A model generated the notes under the pieces. It saw only the letters and a list, made by a program, of their open reading frames with translations, had not been told where the DNA came from and did no database searches. Positions 15,520 through 24,462 of a stretch of 64,000 nucleotides of DNA are shown piece after piece. How positions within the stretch are numbered: position 1 is the stretch's first letter; the number at the start of each line of letters is the position of its first letter. The stretch is taken from positions 1,798,001 through 1,862,000 of the forward strand of contig NZ_JACCBU010000001.1 of NCBI RefSeq assembly GCF_013407955.1. The letters are read 5' to 3'. This stretch comes from Microlunatus parietis. Lineage in GTDB: Bacteria > Actinomycetota > Actinomycetes > Propionibacteriales > Propionibacteriaceae. Made by a program: the position numbers and the translations under genes.

Positions 15520-16857
15520 ATGCCCTCCCTGTTGATCTGCAGCACCTCGGCCCACGGTCACGTCGCGCCGCTGCTCCCGATCGCGTCCGAACTCGTCACC
15601 GCGGGCTTCCGGGTCCGGTTCCTCACCGGAGCGAAATTCCGGTCCGCCGTCGAGCGGACCGGTGCCGAGCACCTGGCGCTGCCGGCCGACGCGGACCTCG
15701 ATGATCATGATCTTGACGGCCAGTTCCCGGACCGGGCCCGGTTGACCGGCGTCGCGCGGATGAAGTTCGACCTGGTCCAACTGTTCCTGAAGCCGGTGCC
15801 GGCCCAGCTCCGCGCGGTCCGGGAAGCGGTCGCGGCCGAGCCGACCGACGCCGTCCTCGCCGAGCCCCTGTTCGTCGGCGGCGGCGCCTATCTCCTGCAG
15901 CGATCCACACCGACCGATCCGATGGTGATCATCGCCGGCACACTGCCGCTGAGCATCTCGAGCCGGGACACGGCACCGTTCGGCTTCGGGCTGCAGCCGC
16001 TCAAGGGCCCGCTCGGCCGGCTCCGCAACGCGGTGCTCCAGTTCGCCGCGGAGAAGATCGTCTTCGGTTCCGTGCAGCGCACCGCCGAGCGGATCATCCG
16101 GGAGACGACCGGGAAGGACCTCCCCTGCTTCGTCATGGACTGGCCGGCCCAGGCGGATGCGATCGTCCAGTTCAGCGTGCCGGGCTTCGAGTATCCGCGC
16201 TCCGATCTGCCCGACCGGGTCCATTTCGTCGGCCCGCTGAGTCTGCCCACCACCGAGCCGGCCACGCTGCCCGACTGGTGGGCCGACCTTGATCAGGACC
16301 AGGCGGTGATCATCGTCAATCAGGGCACCGTAGCCAATCAGGACTACGACCAGCTGATCGCTCCGGCCCTGACCGCCCTCGGCCGCCCGGCCGGCACAGC
16401 CGCGGACCCGCTGATCGTCGTGACCACCGGTGGCCGCCCGCTGGACACGCTGCCGCAACCTCTGCCGGACAACGTCCGGGCGGCGACCTACCTGCCGTTC
16501 GACCAGCTGCTGCCGAAGGCCGACCTCATGATCACCAACGGTGGGTACGGCGGCGTCCACGCGGCCCTGCGCCACGGGGTGCCGCTGATCGTGGCGGGCA
16601 CGACGGAGGACAAGGTCGAGGTCGGCGCCCGGGTGACGTACACCGGGGTCGGGATCAACCTGGCAACCAACCGGCCGACCCCGCCGCAGCTCGCCGAGGC
16701 TGTCCGCACCGTGCTCGGCGACGGGCGTTACACCGCAGCCGCCACCCGGCTCGGCAACGAGATCGGCCGCGCTCCCGGCGTCGCCGCGATCAGATCGTTG
16801 ATCGAGGAGCGGCGCCGGACCGCTGCGGGCGGGCTATCGTCGAAGGATGAGGTGTGA
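15520..16857 (+). CDS. GT1-type (macrolide/UGT-like) glycosyltransferase
   Basis: A 445-residue GT-B glycosyltransferase. The N-terminal acceptor domain begins LLICSTSAHGHVAPLLPIASELVTAGFRVRFLTG, with the HGHV catalytic-His motif of MGT/UGT enzymes. The C-terminal donor domain has VIIVNQGTVANQDYDQLI, AATYLPFDQLLPKADLMITNGGYGGVHAALRHGVPLIV and the usual final helix. Family members glycosylate hydrophobic small molecules (macrolides, flavonoids, sterols), often as detoxification. The divergent TetR regulator supports inducible detoxification. The stop overlaps the M4 protease start by 11 bases. Confidence 0.9.
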   Translation: MPSLLICSTSAHGHVAPLLPIASELVTAGFRVRFLTGAKFRSAVERTGAEHLALPADADLDDHDLDGQFPDRARLTGVARMKFDLVQLFLKPVPAQLRAVREAVAAEPTDAVLAEPLFVGGGAYLLQRSTPTDPMVIIAGTLPLSISSRDTAPFGFGLQPLKGPLGRLRNAVLQFAAEKIVFGSVQRTAERIIRETTGKDLPCFVMDWPAQADAIVQFSVPGFEYPRSDLPDRVHFVGPLSLPTTEPATLPDWWADLDQDQAVIIVNQGTVANQDYDQLIAPALTALGRPAGTAADPLIVVTTGGRPLDTLPQPLPDNVRAATYLPFDQLLPKADLMITNGGYGGVHAALRHGVPLIVAGTTEDKVEVGARVTYTGVGINLATNRPTPPQLAEAVRTVLGDGRYTAAATRLGNEIGRAPGVAAIRSLIEERRRTAAGGLSSKDEV

Positions 16858-18235
16858 ACCGGGACTGTACCCCTCGATCGTCCCGCCGTACCTGATCGCG
16901 CGGCTGCGCCACCATCCGGACGCGCACGTCGCCGAGTCGGCCCGGCGGACGCTCGATCTCGACACCGGCGTCCGGCGGGTCCGGCCGACCGCCACGCCGG
17001 CGCCCGATCGCCGGCCGGCCGCAGCGGCCGAGGAGGCCGAGGCCGCCGCGCCCGCCGCGCCGCGCCCGCATCGGGTGATCAGCGACGCCGAGAGCGGCGA
17101 CGTCCTGCCCGGCCGGACGGTCCGTTCCGAAGGGGATCCGGCCGTCGACGACCCAGCGGTCAACGAGGCGTACGAAGGGCTCGGCACTACCTGGCTGCTG
17201 TTCCAGGAGGCCTTCGGCCGGGACAGCCTCGACAACGCCGGACTGCCGCTGCGGGCGACCGTGCACTACCTGCAGGACTGGGACAACGCGCAATGGGACG
17301 GGCAGCGGATGCTGTTCGGCGACGGCGACGGGACCGTGTTCAACCGGTTCACCCTGGCGCTCGACGTGATCGCCCACGAACTCACCCACGGCGTCACCCA
17401 GTACACGGCGAACCTGGTCTACCGCGGCCAGTCGGGCGCACTGAACGAGAGCGTCTCCGACGTCTTCGGCGCGATGGCGAAGCAGTTCGGGGCTGGGCAG
17501 ACCGCCGACCAGGCGGACTGGCTGATCGGGGCCGGCCTCTTCACCGATCAGGTGCAGGGGTCCGCGCTGCGGTCCATGATCGAGCCCGGCACCGCGTACG
17601 ACGACGACGTCCTGGGCAAGGACCCGCAGCCCGGGCACCTGGACGACTACATCACGACCGACGACGACAACGGCGGCGTCCATCTCAACTCGGGCATCCC
17701 GAACCGCGCCTTCGCGCTGGCCGCGACCAAGATCGGCGGCCACAGCTGGGAAGGCGCGGGCCCGGTCTGGTACGACGTCCTCACCGGCTCCGAGATCACG
17801 CCCGGCACCGACTTCGCCGGGTTCGCCCGGCTGACCGTCGCCGCCGCGGCGCAGCGGTACGGAGACGGCTCGGATCAGCACCGGGCCGTCGCCGAGGCCT
17901 GGCAACAGGTCGGCGTGGTCACGACCGGAACGGGACCCGGGTCGGACCCGGGTCCGGTCACGGTGACCCGGTCCGGCGGCTTCGCCGGAATGCGGCTGCA
18001 ACGGACCGTCGATCCGGACGACCTGGACGCGAGCGATGCCGCGGAGTGGCGCGAGGTGCTGTCGAATCCCTCGGTGTGGCAGGGATTCCGGACCGCGACG
18101 GCCGGCCCGCCGCTGCCGGACGGCTTCACGTTCACGGTAAGCGCGCCGGGCGCCGGCATCGACATCCGGGCCGGCGAACGCGACCTGCCGCCGCGGTTGC
18201 GCGGCCTGTTGAACCGCTTCCTCCGCCGATCATGA
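16847..18235 (+). CDS. Protealysin-like M4 metalloprotease fused to an emfourin-like inhibitor domain
   Basis: A 462-residue protein with three parts. Residues 1-45 are a short protealysin-type propeptide (SIVPPYLIARL); no signal peptide is visible. After an Ala/Pro linker, residues about 75-357 are a thermolysin-family catalytic domain with H177-E178-L-T-H181, third zinc ligand E201 (NESVSD) and the catalytic His H279 (GGVHLNSGIPNRAF). Residues about 370-460 (VTRSGGFAGMRL, TVDPDDLDASDAAEWREVL, then DLPPRLRGLL) look like emfourin, the protealysin inhibitor, which in Serratia is encoded by a separate adjacent gene. It is coupled to the glycosyltransferase by an 11-base overlap. A self-inhibited intracellular protease is the inference. 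Confidence 0.85.
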   Translation: MRCEPGLYPSIVPPYLIARLRHHPDAHVAESARRTLDLDTGVRRVRPTATPAPDRRPAAAAEEAEAAAPAAPRPHRVISDAESGDVLPGRTVRSEGDPAVDDPAVNEAYEGLGTTWLLFQEAFGRDSLDNAGLPLRATVHYLQDWDNAQWDGQRMLFGDGDGTVFNRFTLALDVIAHELTHGVTQYTANLVYRGQSGALNESVSDVFGAMAKQFGAGQTADQADWLIGAGLFTDQVQGSALRSMIEPGTAYDDDVLGKDPQPGHLDDYITTDDDNGGVHLNSGIPNRAFALAATKIGGHSWEGAGPVWYDVLTGSEITPGTDFAGFARLTVAAAAQRYGDGSDQHRAVAEAWQQVGVVTTGTGPGSDPGPVTVTRSGGFAGMRLQRTVDPDDLDASDAAEWREVLSNPSVWQGFRTATAGPPLPDGFTFTVSAPGAGIDIRAGERDLPPRLRGLLNRFLRRS

Positions 18236-18353
18236 TCGAACCGCCGGGCCACCCGCGGCTCGGCCCGGGCGGGACCTGAGTCGGAGCGCCGCGGACGGTT
18301 TCGGCGACCGGAGCCCGATGGCGTGCCGGTCGGCCGACGGAACACTCGGCGGC

Positions 18354-19100
18354 ATGCTCATTTCTGCGCGCAATCTCGTCATGACGTACGGCAGCGGCGG
18401 CTCGGCCACCCATGCGCTGGCCGGAGTCGATCTTGACATCTGGCCCGGATCGCTGGCGATCATGGGCCCGTCCGGGTCGGGCAAGACGACGCTGCTGCAC
18501 TGCCTGGCCGGGATCGTCCGGCCGACCAGCGGCACCGTGACCTTCCGCGACCAGGCGTTGTCCGCGATGTCGGACCGACAGCGGACCGCGCTGCGCCGGA
18601 GCGACTTCGGGTTCCTGTTCCAGTCCGGCCAACTGCTGGCCGAACTGCCGGCCAGCGAGAACGTCGCACTCCCGTTGATGCTCGACGGCCAGCCGGCCAA
18701 GGCAGCGATCGGCGCGGCCCGGGAGTGGCTGGCCCGGCTCGGGCTGGCCGGGATGGAGAACCGGCGTCCGGGCGAACTGTCCGGCGGGCAGGCGCAGCGG
18801 GTGGCGATCGCGCGGGCCTTGATCACCAAGCCGAGCGTGGTGTTCGCCGACGAGCCGACCGGCGCCCTGGACCAGTCGACCGGGCAGCAGGTGATGCAGA
18901 TCCTCGTCGAGGCCAGCGCCCACACCGGGGCCGCCCTGGTCGTCGTCACCCATGATCAACTCGTGGCCCAGTCCTGCCAGCGTACGGTGATCATGCGGGA
19001 CGGCCGCGACGTCACGGCGCAGTTCGCGCCGCCGGTTCAGCAGCAGGTGCCGCCCGCACCGGCCCCGGCCCAGCCCGCTCCGTTCGGCGGGGCCCACTGA
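18354..19100 (+). CDS. ABC transporter ATP-binding protein (MacB/LolD type)
   Basis: The 248-residue ATPase has Walker A GPSGSGKTT, a Q-loop FLFQSGQL, the signature LSGGQAQR, Walker B VVFADEP and the switch His in VVTHDQ. The last 25 residues are a Pro/Ala/Gln-rich tail. The FtsX-type permease follows with overlapping TGATG, so together they form a type VII (MacB/FtsX-like) ABC system. Such systems export or mechanically transmit signals for peptides or lipoproteins and do not import nutrients. ATG 18354 was chosen; the upstream in-frame start adds residues outside the fold. Confidence 0.93.
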   Translation: MLISARNLVMTYGSGGSATHALAGVDLDIWPGSLAIMGPSGSGKTTLLHCLAGIVRPTSGTVTFRDQALSAMSDRQRTALRRSDFGFLFQSGQLLAELPASENVALPLMLDGQPAKAAIGAAREWLARLGLAGMENRRPGELSGGQAQRVAIARALITKPSVVFADEPTGALDQSTGQQVMQILVEASAHTGAALVVVTHDQLVAQSCQRTVIMRDGRDVTAQFAPPVQQQVPPAPAPAQPAPFGGAH

Positions 19101-20401
19101 TGATCGCCGCCAAGCTGTGGTGGCGGCTCGCCCGCCGCCAGGAATCCCAACGGTTGATCACTGCCCTGGCCGTGATCGCGTTCGCGGCCACCACCGCGGC
19201 CGTCCTCACCGTGCTCGGCGGTCTGGGTGCGTTCCAGGCCCGGCCGGAGAGTGAGCTCTACGTGACCTTGGCCCTGGTCGCGACCGCGATCCTGATCATT
19301 CCGGTGATCACGCTCGGGGGCGCCGCCGCTCGCCTGTCCATCTCCCGCCGCAACGAGCGGTTCGCCGCGCTGCGGCTGGCCGGCGCCACCAGCGGTCAGG
19401 TCGGCGCGATCGCCGTGATCGACGCCGCCGTGCAGGCCGTGGCGGGCGCGGTCGCCGGTGTCGTTCTCTACCTGATCGCGCTGCCCGGCGTCGCCCAGCT
19501 GCGGTTCCAGGGCCGCTCGTTCCAGCTGGCCGAGCTGTGGGTCGGCCCGGGCGTGCTCGCCCTGACCCTGCTGGCGATCGTCGTCCTGGCGGTCGCGTCC
19601 GCGGCGTTCAGTCTGGCGGCGGTCGTGATCAGTCCGCTCGGCGTCGCCCGCCGGGTCAGCCCGAAGAAGCTCTCGCTGATCCGGGCCGTGTTCTTCGTGC
19701 TCGCCTTCACCGCCTGGCTGGTGATCACCCGCGTCGTCAACGGCGACCTGGCGGTCCCGGTGATGATCACGTTCCTGATCATCTGCTTCGCGGTGGTCAA
19801 CCTGGTCGGTCCGTTCGTGCTCGGCCTGATCGGCCGGATCGCCGCGAACCGCGCCAAGAACGTCCCGGCCCTGCTCGCCGCGCGCCGGCTGGTCGACGAC
19901 CCGAAGAGTGCCTGGCGTTCGGTGGCCGGGGTCACCCTGGCGACCTTCGTGGCCGGCCTGCTCAGCATCGCGCCGGGGATGGCCGCCGGTGCCGACGCCG
20001 CCGAGGAGCCGTCGCTGGCGTACCTGTCGCAGGACCTGCTGACCGGTGCCCTGGTCACGGTGATCATCGCCGCCCTGCTGGCGGCGGTCTCGAGTGGCGT
20101 CAACCAGGCCGCGAAGGTGCTCGACCACCGTGATCAATATCGGATGCTGCGGCTCGCCGGAACCCCGATCGAGGTGCTCTCCGCCGCCCGGCTGCGCGAG
20201 ACCTGGTTGCCGCTCGGCGCCTCGCTGGCGATCGCGGTCTGTTGCTCGCTGGTGATCGTCGCGCCGTTCGGGATCATGCTGATCGGCGCCAGTCCGGCCG
20301 GTCCGCTGCTCTTCGGCGGTGGCCTGGTGCTGTCGGTGACGCTGGTCATGGCGGCCGTCCTGGCCTCCCAGCCGCTGCTCCACAAGGCCGCGGCGATCTA
20401 A
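19100..20401 (+). CDS. FtsX/MacB-like ABC transporter permease
   Basis: A 433-residue membrane protein with about eight to ten helices. The two FtsX-type cores are visible: SISRRNERFAALRLAGATSGQVGAIAVIDA (about 75-105) and DHRDQYRMLRLAGTPIEVLSAARLRETW (about 335-365). Both have the (R)LAGAT-type coupling-helix motif. It is coupled to the ATPase at 18354-19100. The large extracellular domain of MacB is lacking, as in the BceB-like or lipoprotein-exporter permeases of actinomycetes. The substrate is unknown. The gene runs into a decayed region immediately downstream. Confidence 0.9.
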   Translation: MIAAKLWWRLARRQESQRLITALAVIAFAATTAAVLTVLGGLGAFQARPESELYVTLALVATAILIIPVITLGGAAARLSISRRNERFAALRLAGATSGQVGAIAVIDAAVQAVAGAVAGVVLYLIALPGVAQLRFQGRSFQLAELWVGPGVLALTLLAIVVLAVASAAFSLAAVVISPLGVARRVSPKKLSLIRAVFFVLAFTAWLVITRVVNGDLAVPVMITFLIICFAVVNLVGPFVLGLIGRIAANRAKNVPALLAARRLVDDPKSAWRSVAGVTLATFVAGLLSIAPGMAAGADAAEEPSLAYLSQDLLTGALVTVIIAALLAAVSSGVNQAAKVLDHRDQYRMLRLAGTPIEVLSAARLRETWLPLGASLAIAVCCSLVIVAPFGIMLIGASPAGPLLFGGGLVLSVTLVMAAVLASQPLLHKAAAI

Positions 20402-20484
20402 CCCGCTGCTCCGGGATTGATCAGACTCATCCGGCACGGCGAGCGCACGGCAATCGATGGCAACGCGTTGCCGACCACGAGGAT

Positions 20485-21332
20485 GTGGTCGACGGCAACG
20501 TGATCACCGTCGACGCTCCGCTGACGAATGCCATCGAGCGGCGCTGGGGCGGCGGCAGCATGATCCCGTACACGGATCCGGGGCGGATCAGCGAAGTCGG
20601 CGTCGAGGGCATCCTGGCAGTCTCCGACTTCGATCCGTCGGTGATCGACACCAAGATGGACAACGTGGAGACCGATCCGTACTACGCGGACGAAGAGCAC
20701 ATCGAACGCTTCGTCGTCTTCGACAACGACGCCTGGGCCCGAGACATCGCGGCGCGGCATCTGGTCTACTCGCTGGTCCAGCTCGGCCGGGGCGCGAAGT
20801 GGGTCACCGTGCGCGACGGTACGGCCTCCGAGTTCGTCTCCGTGATCACCCGCGGCCGGCGGTACGGCTACGACGTGCAGGGACAGCTGACCCTGGTCGA
20901 GAACGCCCGGCTGGAGTCGGCCCGGCACGGCTACGCGGTGACCAGCCGGGTGCCCGGCCCGAACGTCTGGACCGGTGGCGGGACGACGAACGACTTCAAC
21001 ACCTCCGAACCGCACCACCGCTGGTCCACCGGCGGACTGTTCGACAACGTCGACGCCCGGATCTCGATCATGGACCGGGCCTGGCTCGGCAGCGGTCACG
21101 GCTGGGCCGGCGCGAACTACGTCGCCTGGAACACCCGCGCTCGCTCACCCTGCAGGCGCCGCCGACCGCGCAGAACTACTCGATCGGGCACCGCGGCACG
21201 ATCGGCTCCGGCCTGGTGCCGAGCCTGTACGACCCACGGCCGCGATCACGCGGCTTCTGGGACGTCGTCCAGCCGCGCAAAGCGATCCAGCCGCCGAGCC
21301 TGTATCGCCAGCAGCTCTTGGACCGGCAGTAG
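20485..21332 (+). pseudogene. Remnant of a secreted right-handed beta-helix/pectate-lyase-like gene
   Basis: One frame reads VVDGNVITVDAPLTNAIERRW, VQLGRGAKWVTVRDGTASEFVSVITRGRR, GYDVQGQLTLVENARLESARHG and SEPHHRWSTGGLFDNVDARI. These short turns are typical of parallel beta-helix carbohydrate-active proteins. After AGANYVAWNTR (about 21140) the sense sequence continues in a different frame as SLTLQAPPTAQNYSIGHRG, up to YRQQLLDRQ and a stop at 21332. So the gene has lost its 5' part, which would fall inside or before the ABC permease, and has at least one frameshift. The precise family is uncertain; decay is clear from the frame change. Confidence 0.75.
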
Positions 21333-21866
21333 AAGCTCCCTGAGTCTGGTCGTCGGGCAGACGCACCCGAGTCGAGACAGCTGGGCCGAGGTCCCGAAGG
21401 AGCCACTGCCGTGGCGAGCAGGACCCGATCGACGCGAACGCGATCCTGCCGGCTGGGCCGAGCATGAGGCGGTTCCGGTACCAGCGACGGGCTACCTCAC
21501 TGAGCGGACGATGTGACCTCGATCTCGGCGGATTCTGCGGGTCAAGCAGTCCGCTCGGTGCTGCCGAGGCTGGGGTGGTGGTGCGGCGGTCGCGGGTGTA
21601 CGGGGACGGGGTGCGCGCGGGACCTGGCCATGGCCGCCGTATCGGTCGACCTCAAGGGAATTCGCAACAGCACCCGCTCCGGATCGGCGGCGGTGGTCCG
21701 GGCCGTGCGTTCTCGTGGCCGGCGAGCGGCAGGTCATGAGCTGCGTCCGGGCTAAGCGTGGTCGTTGGGCAGGCGCATCCGGCTTGGCCCTTCGACAAGC
21801 TCAGGGCACTGAACTGTGGCTTGGCACCTCGACAAGCTCAGTGTGCGCGGGGCACGCCGTCCTTGA
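21333..21866. other. 534-base stretch without a recognisable gene
   Basis: Frames here are short and composition is uneven. I see no protein family on either strand. The right end holds two REP-type palindromes (21788-21806 and 21826-21841). A degenerate CCCTGAGTCTGGTCG near 21340 may be the worn copy of another. Together with the upstream pseudogene it looks like a decaying 1.4-kb segment. Confidence 0.5.
21788..21841. repeat. Pair of REP-type palindromes (CTTCGACAAGCTCAGGG)
   Basis: CCCTTCGACAAGCTCAGGG at 21788-21806 is followed by a worn copy, ACCTCGACAAGCTCAG, at 21826-21841. The same word and its complement recur at 41178 and in the array at 60371-60696. Confidence 0.85.
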
Positions 21867-22550
21867 TCAAGAACCGAGGCGGACCGGCGGGATCAGGGGC
21901 GACAGCTCCATGAACTGGCCATCCGGCAGCAGGCGGTGCCGGGCCCGGACCAGGTCGACGGCGGTGACGGTCGTGGAGCCGAGGGCGAGTGCCCGCCGGT
22001 CCGCGACCCAGTCCAGCAAGGCGCTCGGCCGGGCCAGGTCGGCGCCGAAGTGCAGCAGGGTCACGTGCCGGAACGTGCGGCTCACGTGTTCGCGCTCCAG
22101 CCAGTCGTCCGGACCAAGATCATCGGCGAACCGGGCGGACAGTTCGGTCACCTCCCGGGCGCCGACTTCGACCCGGGCCACGACGGCCAACGGGGTCACC
22201 GACAAGCCGGACAGCGACACCGCGAACGGGTCGGTCCGGGCGCCGGCGCGATGCAGCGCGGAGGCATAGCGGGCGACGGCCGGATCGCCGTCCGGAACGA
22301 CGGCGCGGAAGCGTTCCAGCGCACGGATCGTCAGGTGCGCCGACCCGGCCCGACCGGTGTGGAAGTGCCCGGGGCCGGCCAGCTCGGCCAGCTCCGCTGT
22401 GAGCAAGTCCAGGCGGGCGCCCAGTGCGCCGTCGATCATGATCACGGCGCTCACCGGCCACCGCCCGCCCTCGACCGGCGGCGTCTCCCGCTGATGCCGC
22501 TGCTCCATGATCAGCGGCGCGTTCCGGTCGAACAGCTCCTCGAACCTCAC
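21867..22550 (-). CDS. 2H phosphoesterase (2'-5' RNA ligase-like)
   Basis: A 227-residue protein with two HxT motifs, H72-L-T74 (SAHLTIRAL) and H162-V-T164 (RTFRHVTLLHF), spaced as in the 2H phosphoesterase superfamily. This superfamily includes LigT/ThpR RNA ligases, cyclic phosphodiesterases and small-molecule 2H enzymes. The substrate is probably a 2',3'-cyclic or 2',5'-linked nucleotide or RNA end, but this is not readable from sequence. Its start overlaps the nucleotidyltransferase stop by four bases, and the same block continues with two GNAT genes. All four are likely one transcript. Confidence 0.8.
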   Translation of the reverse strand: MRFEELFDRNAPLIMEQRHQRETPPVEGGRWPVSAVIMIDGALGARLDLLTAELAELAGPGHFHTGRAGSAHLTIRALERFRAVVPDGDPAVARYASALHRAGARTDPFAVSLSGLSVTPLAVVARVEVGAREVTELSARFADDLGPDDWLEREHVSRTFRHVTLLHFGADLARPSALLDWVADRRALALGSTTVTAVDLVRARHRLLPDGQFMELSPLIPPVRLGS

Positions 22551-23314
22551 CGGCTCGCGAGGTCCGCCGGAAGCTCCGCGGCACAGTGATCCCGGAGCCG
22601 TACGACCACGTCGGCCACCGTGTCCGGATCGGCGGTGGCCTCGGTGATCAGGCGGTCGCAGTCGGCCAGCCCGGCGATCGTCAGCAGCCGCTTCTCGTTG
22701 GTCACCCAGCGTCCGTGCGCGGCGGCGACGGCGTGCGCGGCATTGGTGACCGCCTGCGCGGCCAGCCCGAGCGCCAGGGTCGTCCTCCCCTTCCTAGCGG
22801 CGCCGTCGAGGGCGTAGCCGAAGATCGGCTCGGCCCGACCCCACCAGACCGGCGGTGCCGACCGACGCAAGGCCGCGGGGTAGTCGGGCCGCGGCAGTTC
22901 GCCGATCAGGGTGCGGTTGATCGCCAGCTCGGCGAGCAGCAGATAGTCCGGAATGCCGGCCAGATGGAACATCAGCGGCTCGATGACGAACCGGCCCTGC
23001 TCGGCCGCGGCCAAGATCGAGTCGATCCGGTCCAGGTCGCGATAGTGCACGTCGACTCGCTGCCCGTCCACGGTCAGCCAGCCGCCGCCGTTGAACACGC
23101 CACCACCCCAGCCGCCGAGTTCCGAAACCTCGCCGGGCCAGCCGCAGTCGCGCAGATCCTGCGGGTCGAAGCGGCCCCGGTAGTAGAGCCCGAGATCGTA
23201 GTCCGCGTCCGGCTGATGTTGATCTTGGGCGCGGGAGCCGCCGAGCGCCACCGCGGTCACTCCGGGCAGCTTCGCGAGCCGCCGGGCCAGGTCGTCCAGG
23301 AAGTCCTCACTCAC
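22547..23314 (-). CDS. Nucleotidyltransferase-domain protein
   Basis: A 255-residue protein with the nucleotidyltransferase signature AVALGGSRAQDQHQPDADYDLGLYYRG (GGS then DYD) and a likely third Asp in QRVDVHYRD. The C-terminal half is helical (AINRTLIGELPRPDYPAAL, ALAAQAVTNAAHAV), as in uncharacterised GrpB/aminoglycoside-type NTases. The target is unknown. It overlaps both neighbours by four bases (22547-22550 and 23311-23314). The codons for AQDQHQ read CAA GAT CAA CAT CAG, an example of rare codons around CAAGATCA. Confidence 0.83.
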   Translation of the reverse strand: MSEDFLDDLARRLAKLPGVTAVALGGSRAQDQHQPDADYDLGLYYRGRFDPQDLRDCGWPGEVSELGGWGGGVFNGGGWLTVDGQRVDVHYRDLDRIDSILAAAEQGRFVIEPLMFHLAGIPDYLLLAELAINRTLIGELPRPDYPAALRRSAPPVWWGRAEPIFGYALDGAARKGRTTLALGLAAQAVTNAAHAVAAAHGRWVTNEKRLLTIAGLADCDRLITEATADPDTVADVVVRLRDHCAAELPADLASR

Positions 23315-23832
23315 TCGGACACCCTACGGAACTGGTTCCGCAACGGCAGAATGAAATAACCACCGCGGTCGTCGCCGCCGCGGACCTCGGGATGGAAGGC
23401 GAAGCCGAGCCGGAACTTGAGCCGGTGGTTCGCCCGGTAGCCGCCCGCGCTGTGCGACCGGACCTGCCAGCAGCCGGCCGCCGCGGCGTCGGCGATCGCG
23501 CGGCGCTGCAGGGCCAGTCCGATCCCCTGCCGACGCCGGTCCGGGCGGGTACCGAAGGCCAGGATCTTCGCCTCGGTCAGCGCCTCGCCGTCGATGATCG
23601 ACTGCTGGCAGTCGTTCTCCGGTCCGATCGGCTGGATCACGTACCGGAGCAGGCCGACCGCCGTCCCGTCCTCGTCGAACGCGCCGAGCACCCGGGATTC
23701 CAGGTGCCATGCGGCCGTCATCTCCACCCAGCGGCGTTGTTCGAGCTCGTCGATCAGCGCCGCCAGCGCCACGGCGTCGGGCGAGCCCGTACCAAGATCA
23801 ACAAGGCGGAGCTGCGGCTCGGCTCGGCTCAC
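23311..23832 (-). CDS. GNAT-family N-acetyltransferase
   Basis: About 173 residues. The acetyl-CoA loop is RPDRRRQGIGLALQRRAIADAAAAGC (RxxGIG), preceded by the strand ALTEAKILAFGT and followed by the typical YRANHRLKFRLGFAFHPE end of the fold. The GTG at 23832 overlaps the previous GNAT stop by four bases (GTGA) and gives a normal domain length. A much longer open frame upstream is a shadow. Substrate unknown. It is third in a four-gene run in which every boundary is a 4-base overlap. Confidence 0.82.
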   Translation of the reverse strand: MSRAEPQLRLVDLGTGSPDAVALAALIDELEQRRWVEMTAAWHLESRVLGAFDEDGTAVGLLRYVIQPIGPENDCQQSIIDGEALTEAKILAFGTRPDRRRQGIGLALQRRAIADAAAAGCWQVRSHSAGGYRANHRLKFRLGFAFHPEVRGGDDRGGYFILPLRNQFRRVSE

Positions 23833-24389
23833 CGGCTCGGGGTGCGGCGGAGCAGCCACGCGGTCCGGGTGATCTCGTACTCGACCTCGCCCTGCTCGGT
23901 GCCGGGCAACGGGTCGACGAACTCTTCGTGGTACGTGCGCAGATAGCTCATCCCGACCGCGGTCATCACCCGGCGGGAGCGTTCGTTCACCGCCATCGTG
24001 TCGGCCGTGATCCGGTCCAGGTCGTGCTCCCGGAACCCGTAGTCGACCAGGGCCCGTCCGCCCTCCGAGGCCAGGCCCAGGCCCCAGGCCACCCGGCGGA
24101 GCCGGTACCCGAGCGTCGCGTGGCCGGGCTCCGCGGTGCGCCGGAGCGCGAACCAGCCCAGGAATTCCTCCGCCTCGCGGCTCCGCGCGATCCACTGGCC
24201 GAAACCCGGGGTTCGCGCGTATTCGGCGATGATCGCCTCGACCTGGGCCGCCATCGCCTTGCGTGGTGTGGGATGCCGGTCGATGAACCGCATCACCTCC
24301 GGATCGGAATCCAGGTCGGTCAGTCGGTCGATGTCACCTCTCGTGATCGGCGTGAAGGCCAGCCGCTCGGTGACCAAAATCGCTTGCAC
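23829..24389 (-). CDS. RimJ/RimL-type GNAT acetyltransferase
   Basis: A 186-residue protein of the RimJ/RimL class. It starts with ILVTERLAFTPITRGDIDRL, has the mid-domain LGYRLRRVAWGLGLASEGGRALVDYGF (R/GxGxA acetyl-CoA loop), and ends the fold with MAVNERSRRVMTAVGMSYLRTYHEEF. These enzymes acetylate ribosomal proteins, other N-termini or small molecules. GTG 24389 begins at the family boundary; a TTG at 24428 would add 13 residues. It heads the overlapped block running down to 21867. Confidence 0.85.
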   Translation of the reverse strand: MQAILVTERLAFTPITRGDIDRLTDLDSDPEVMRFIDRHPTPRKAMAAQVEAIIAEYARTPGFGQWIARSREAEEFLGWFALRRTAEPGHATLGYRLRRVAWGLGLASEGGRALVDYGFREHDLDRITADTMAVNERSRRVMTAVGMSYLRTYHEEFVDPLPGTEQGEVEYEITRTAWLLRRTPSR

Positions 24390-24462
24390 CCTGCGATCCT
24401 GCCAGGTCCGGGCCGGTCCGGTCGACAATCCTCAGAACTCGGACCCGGACCCCGCAACAGGC

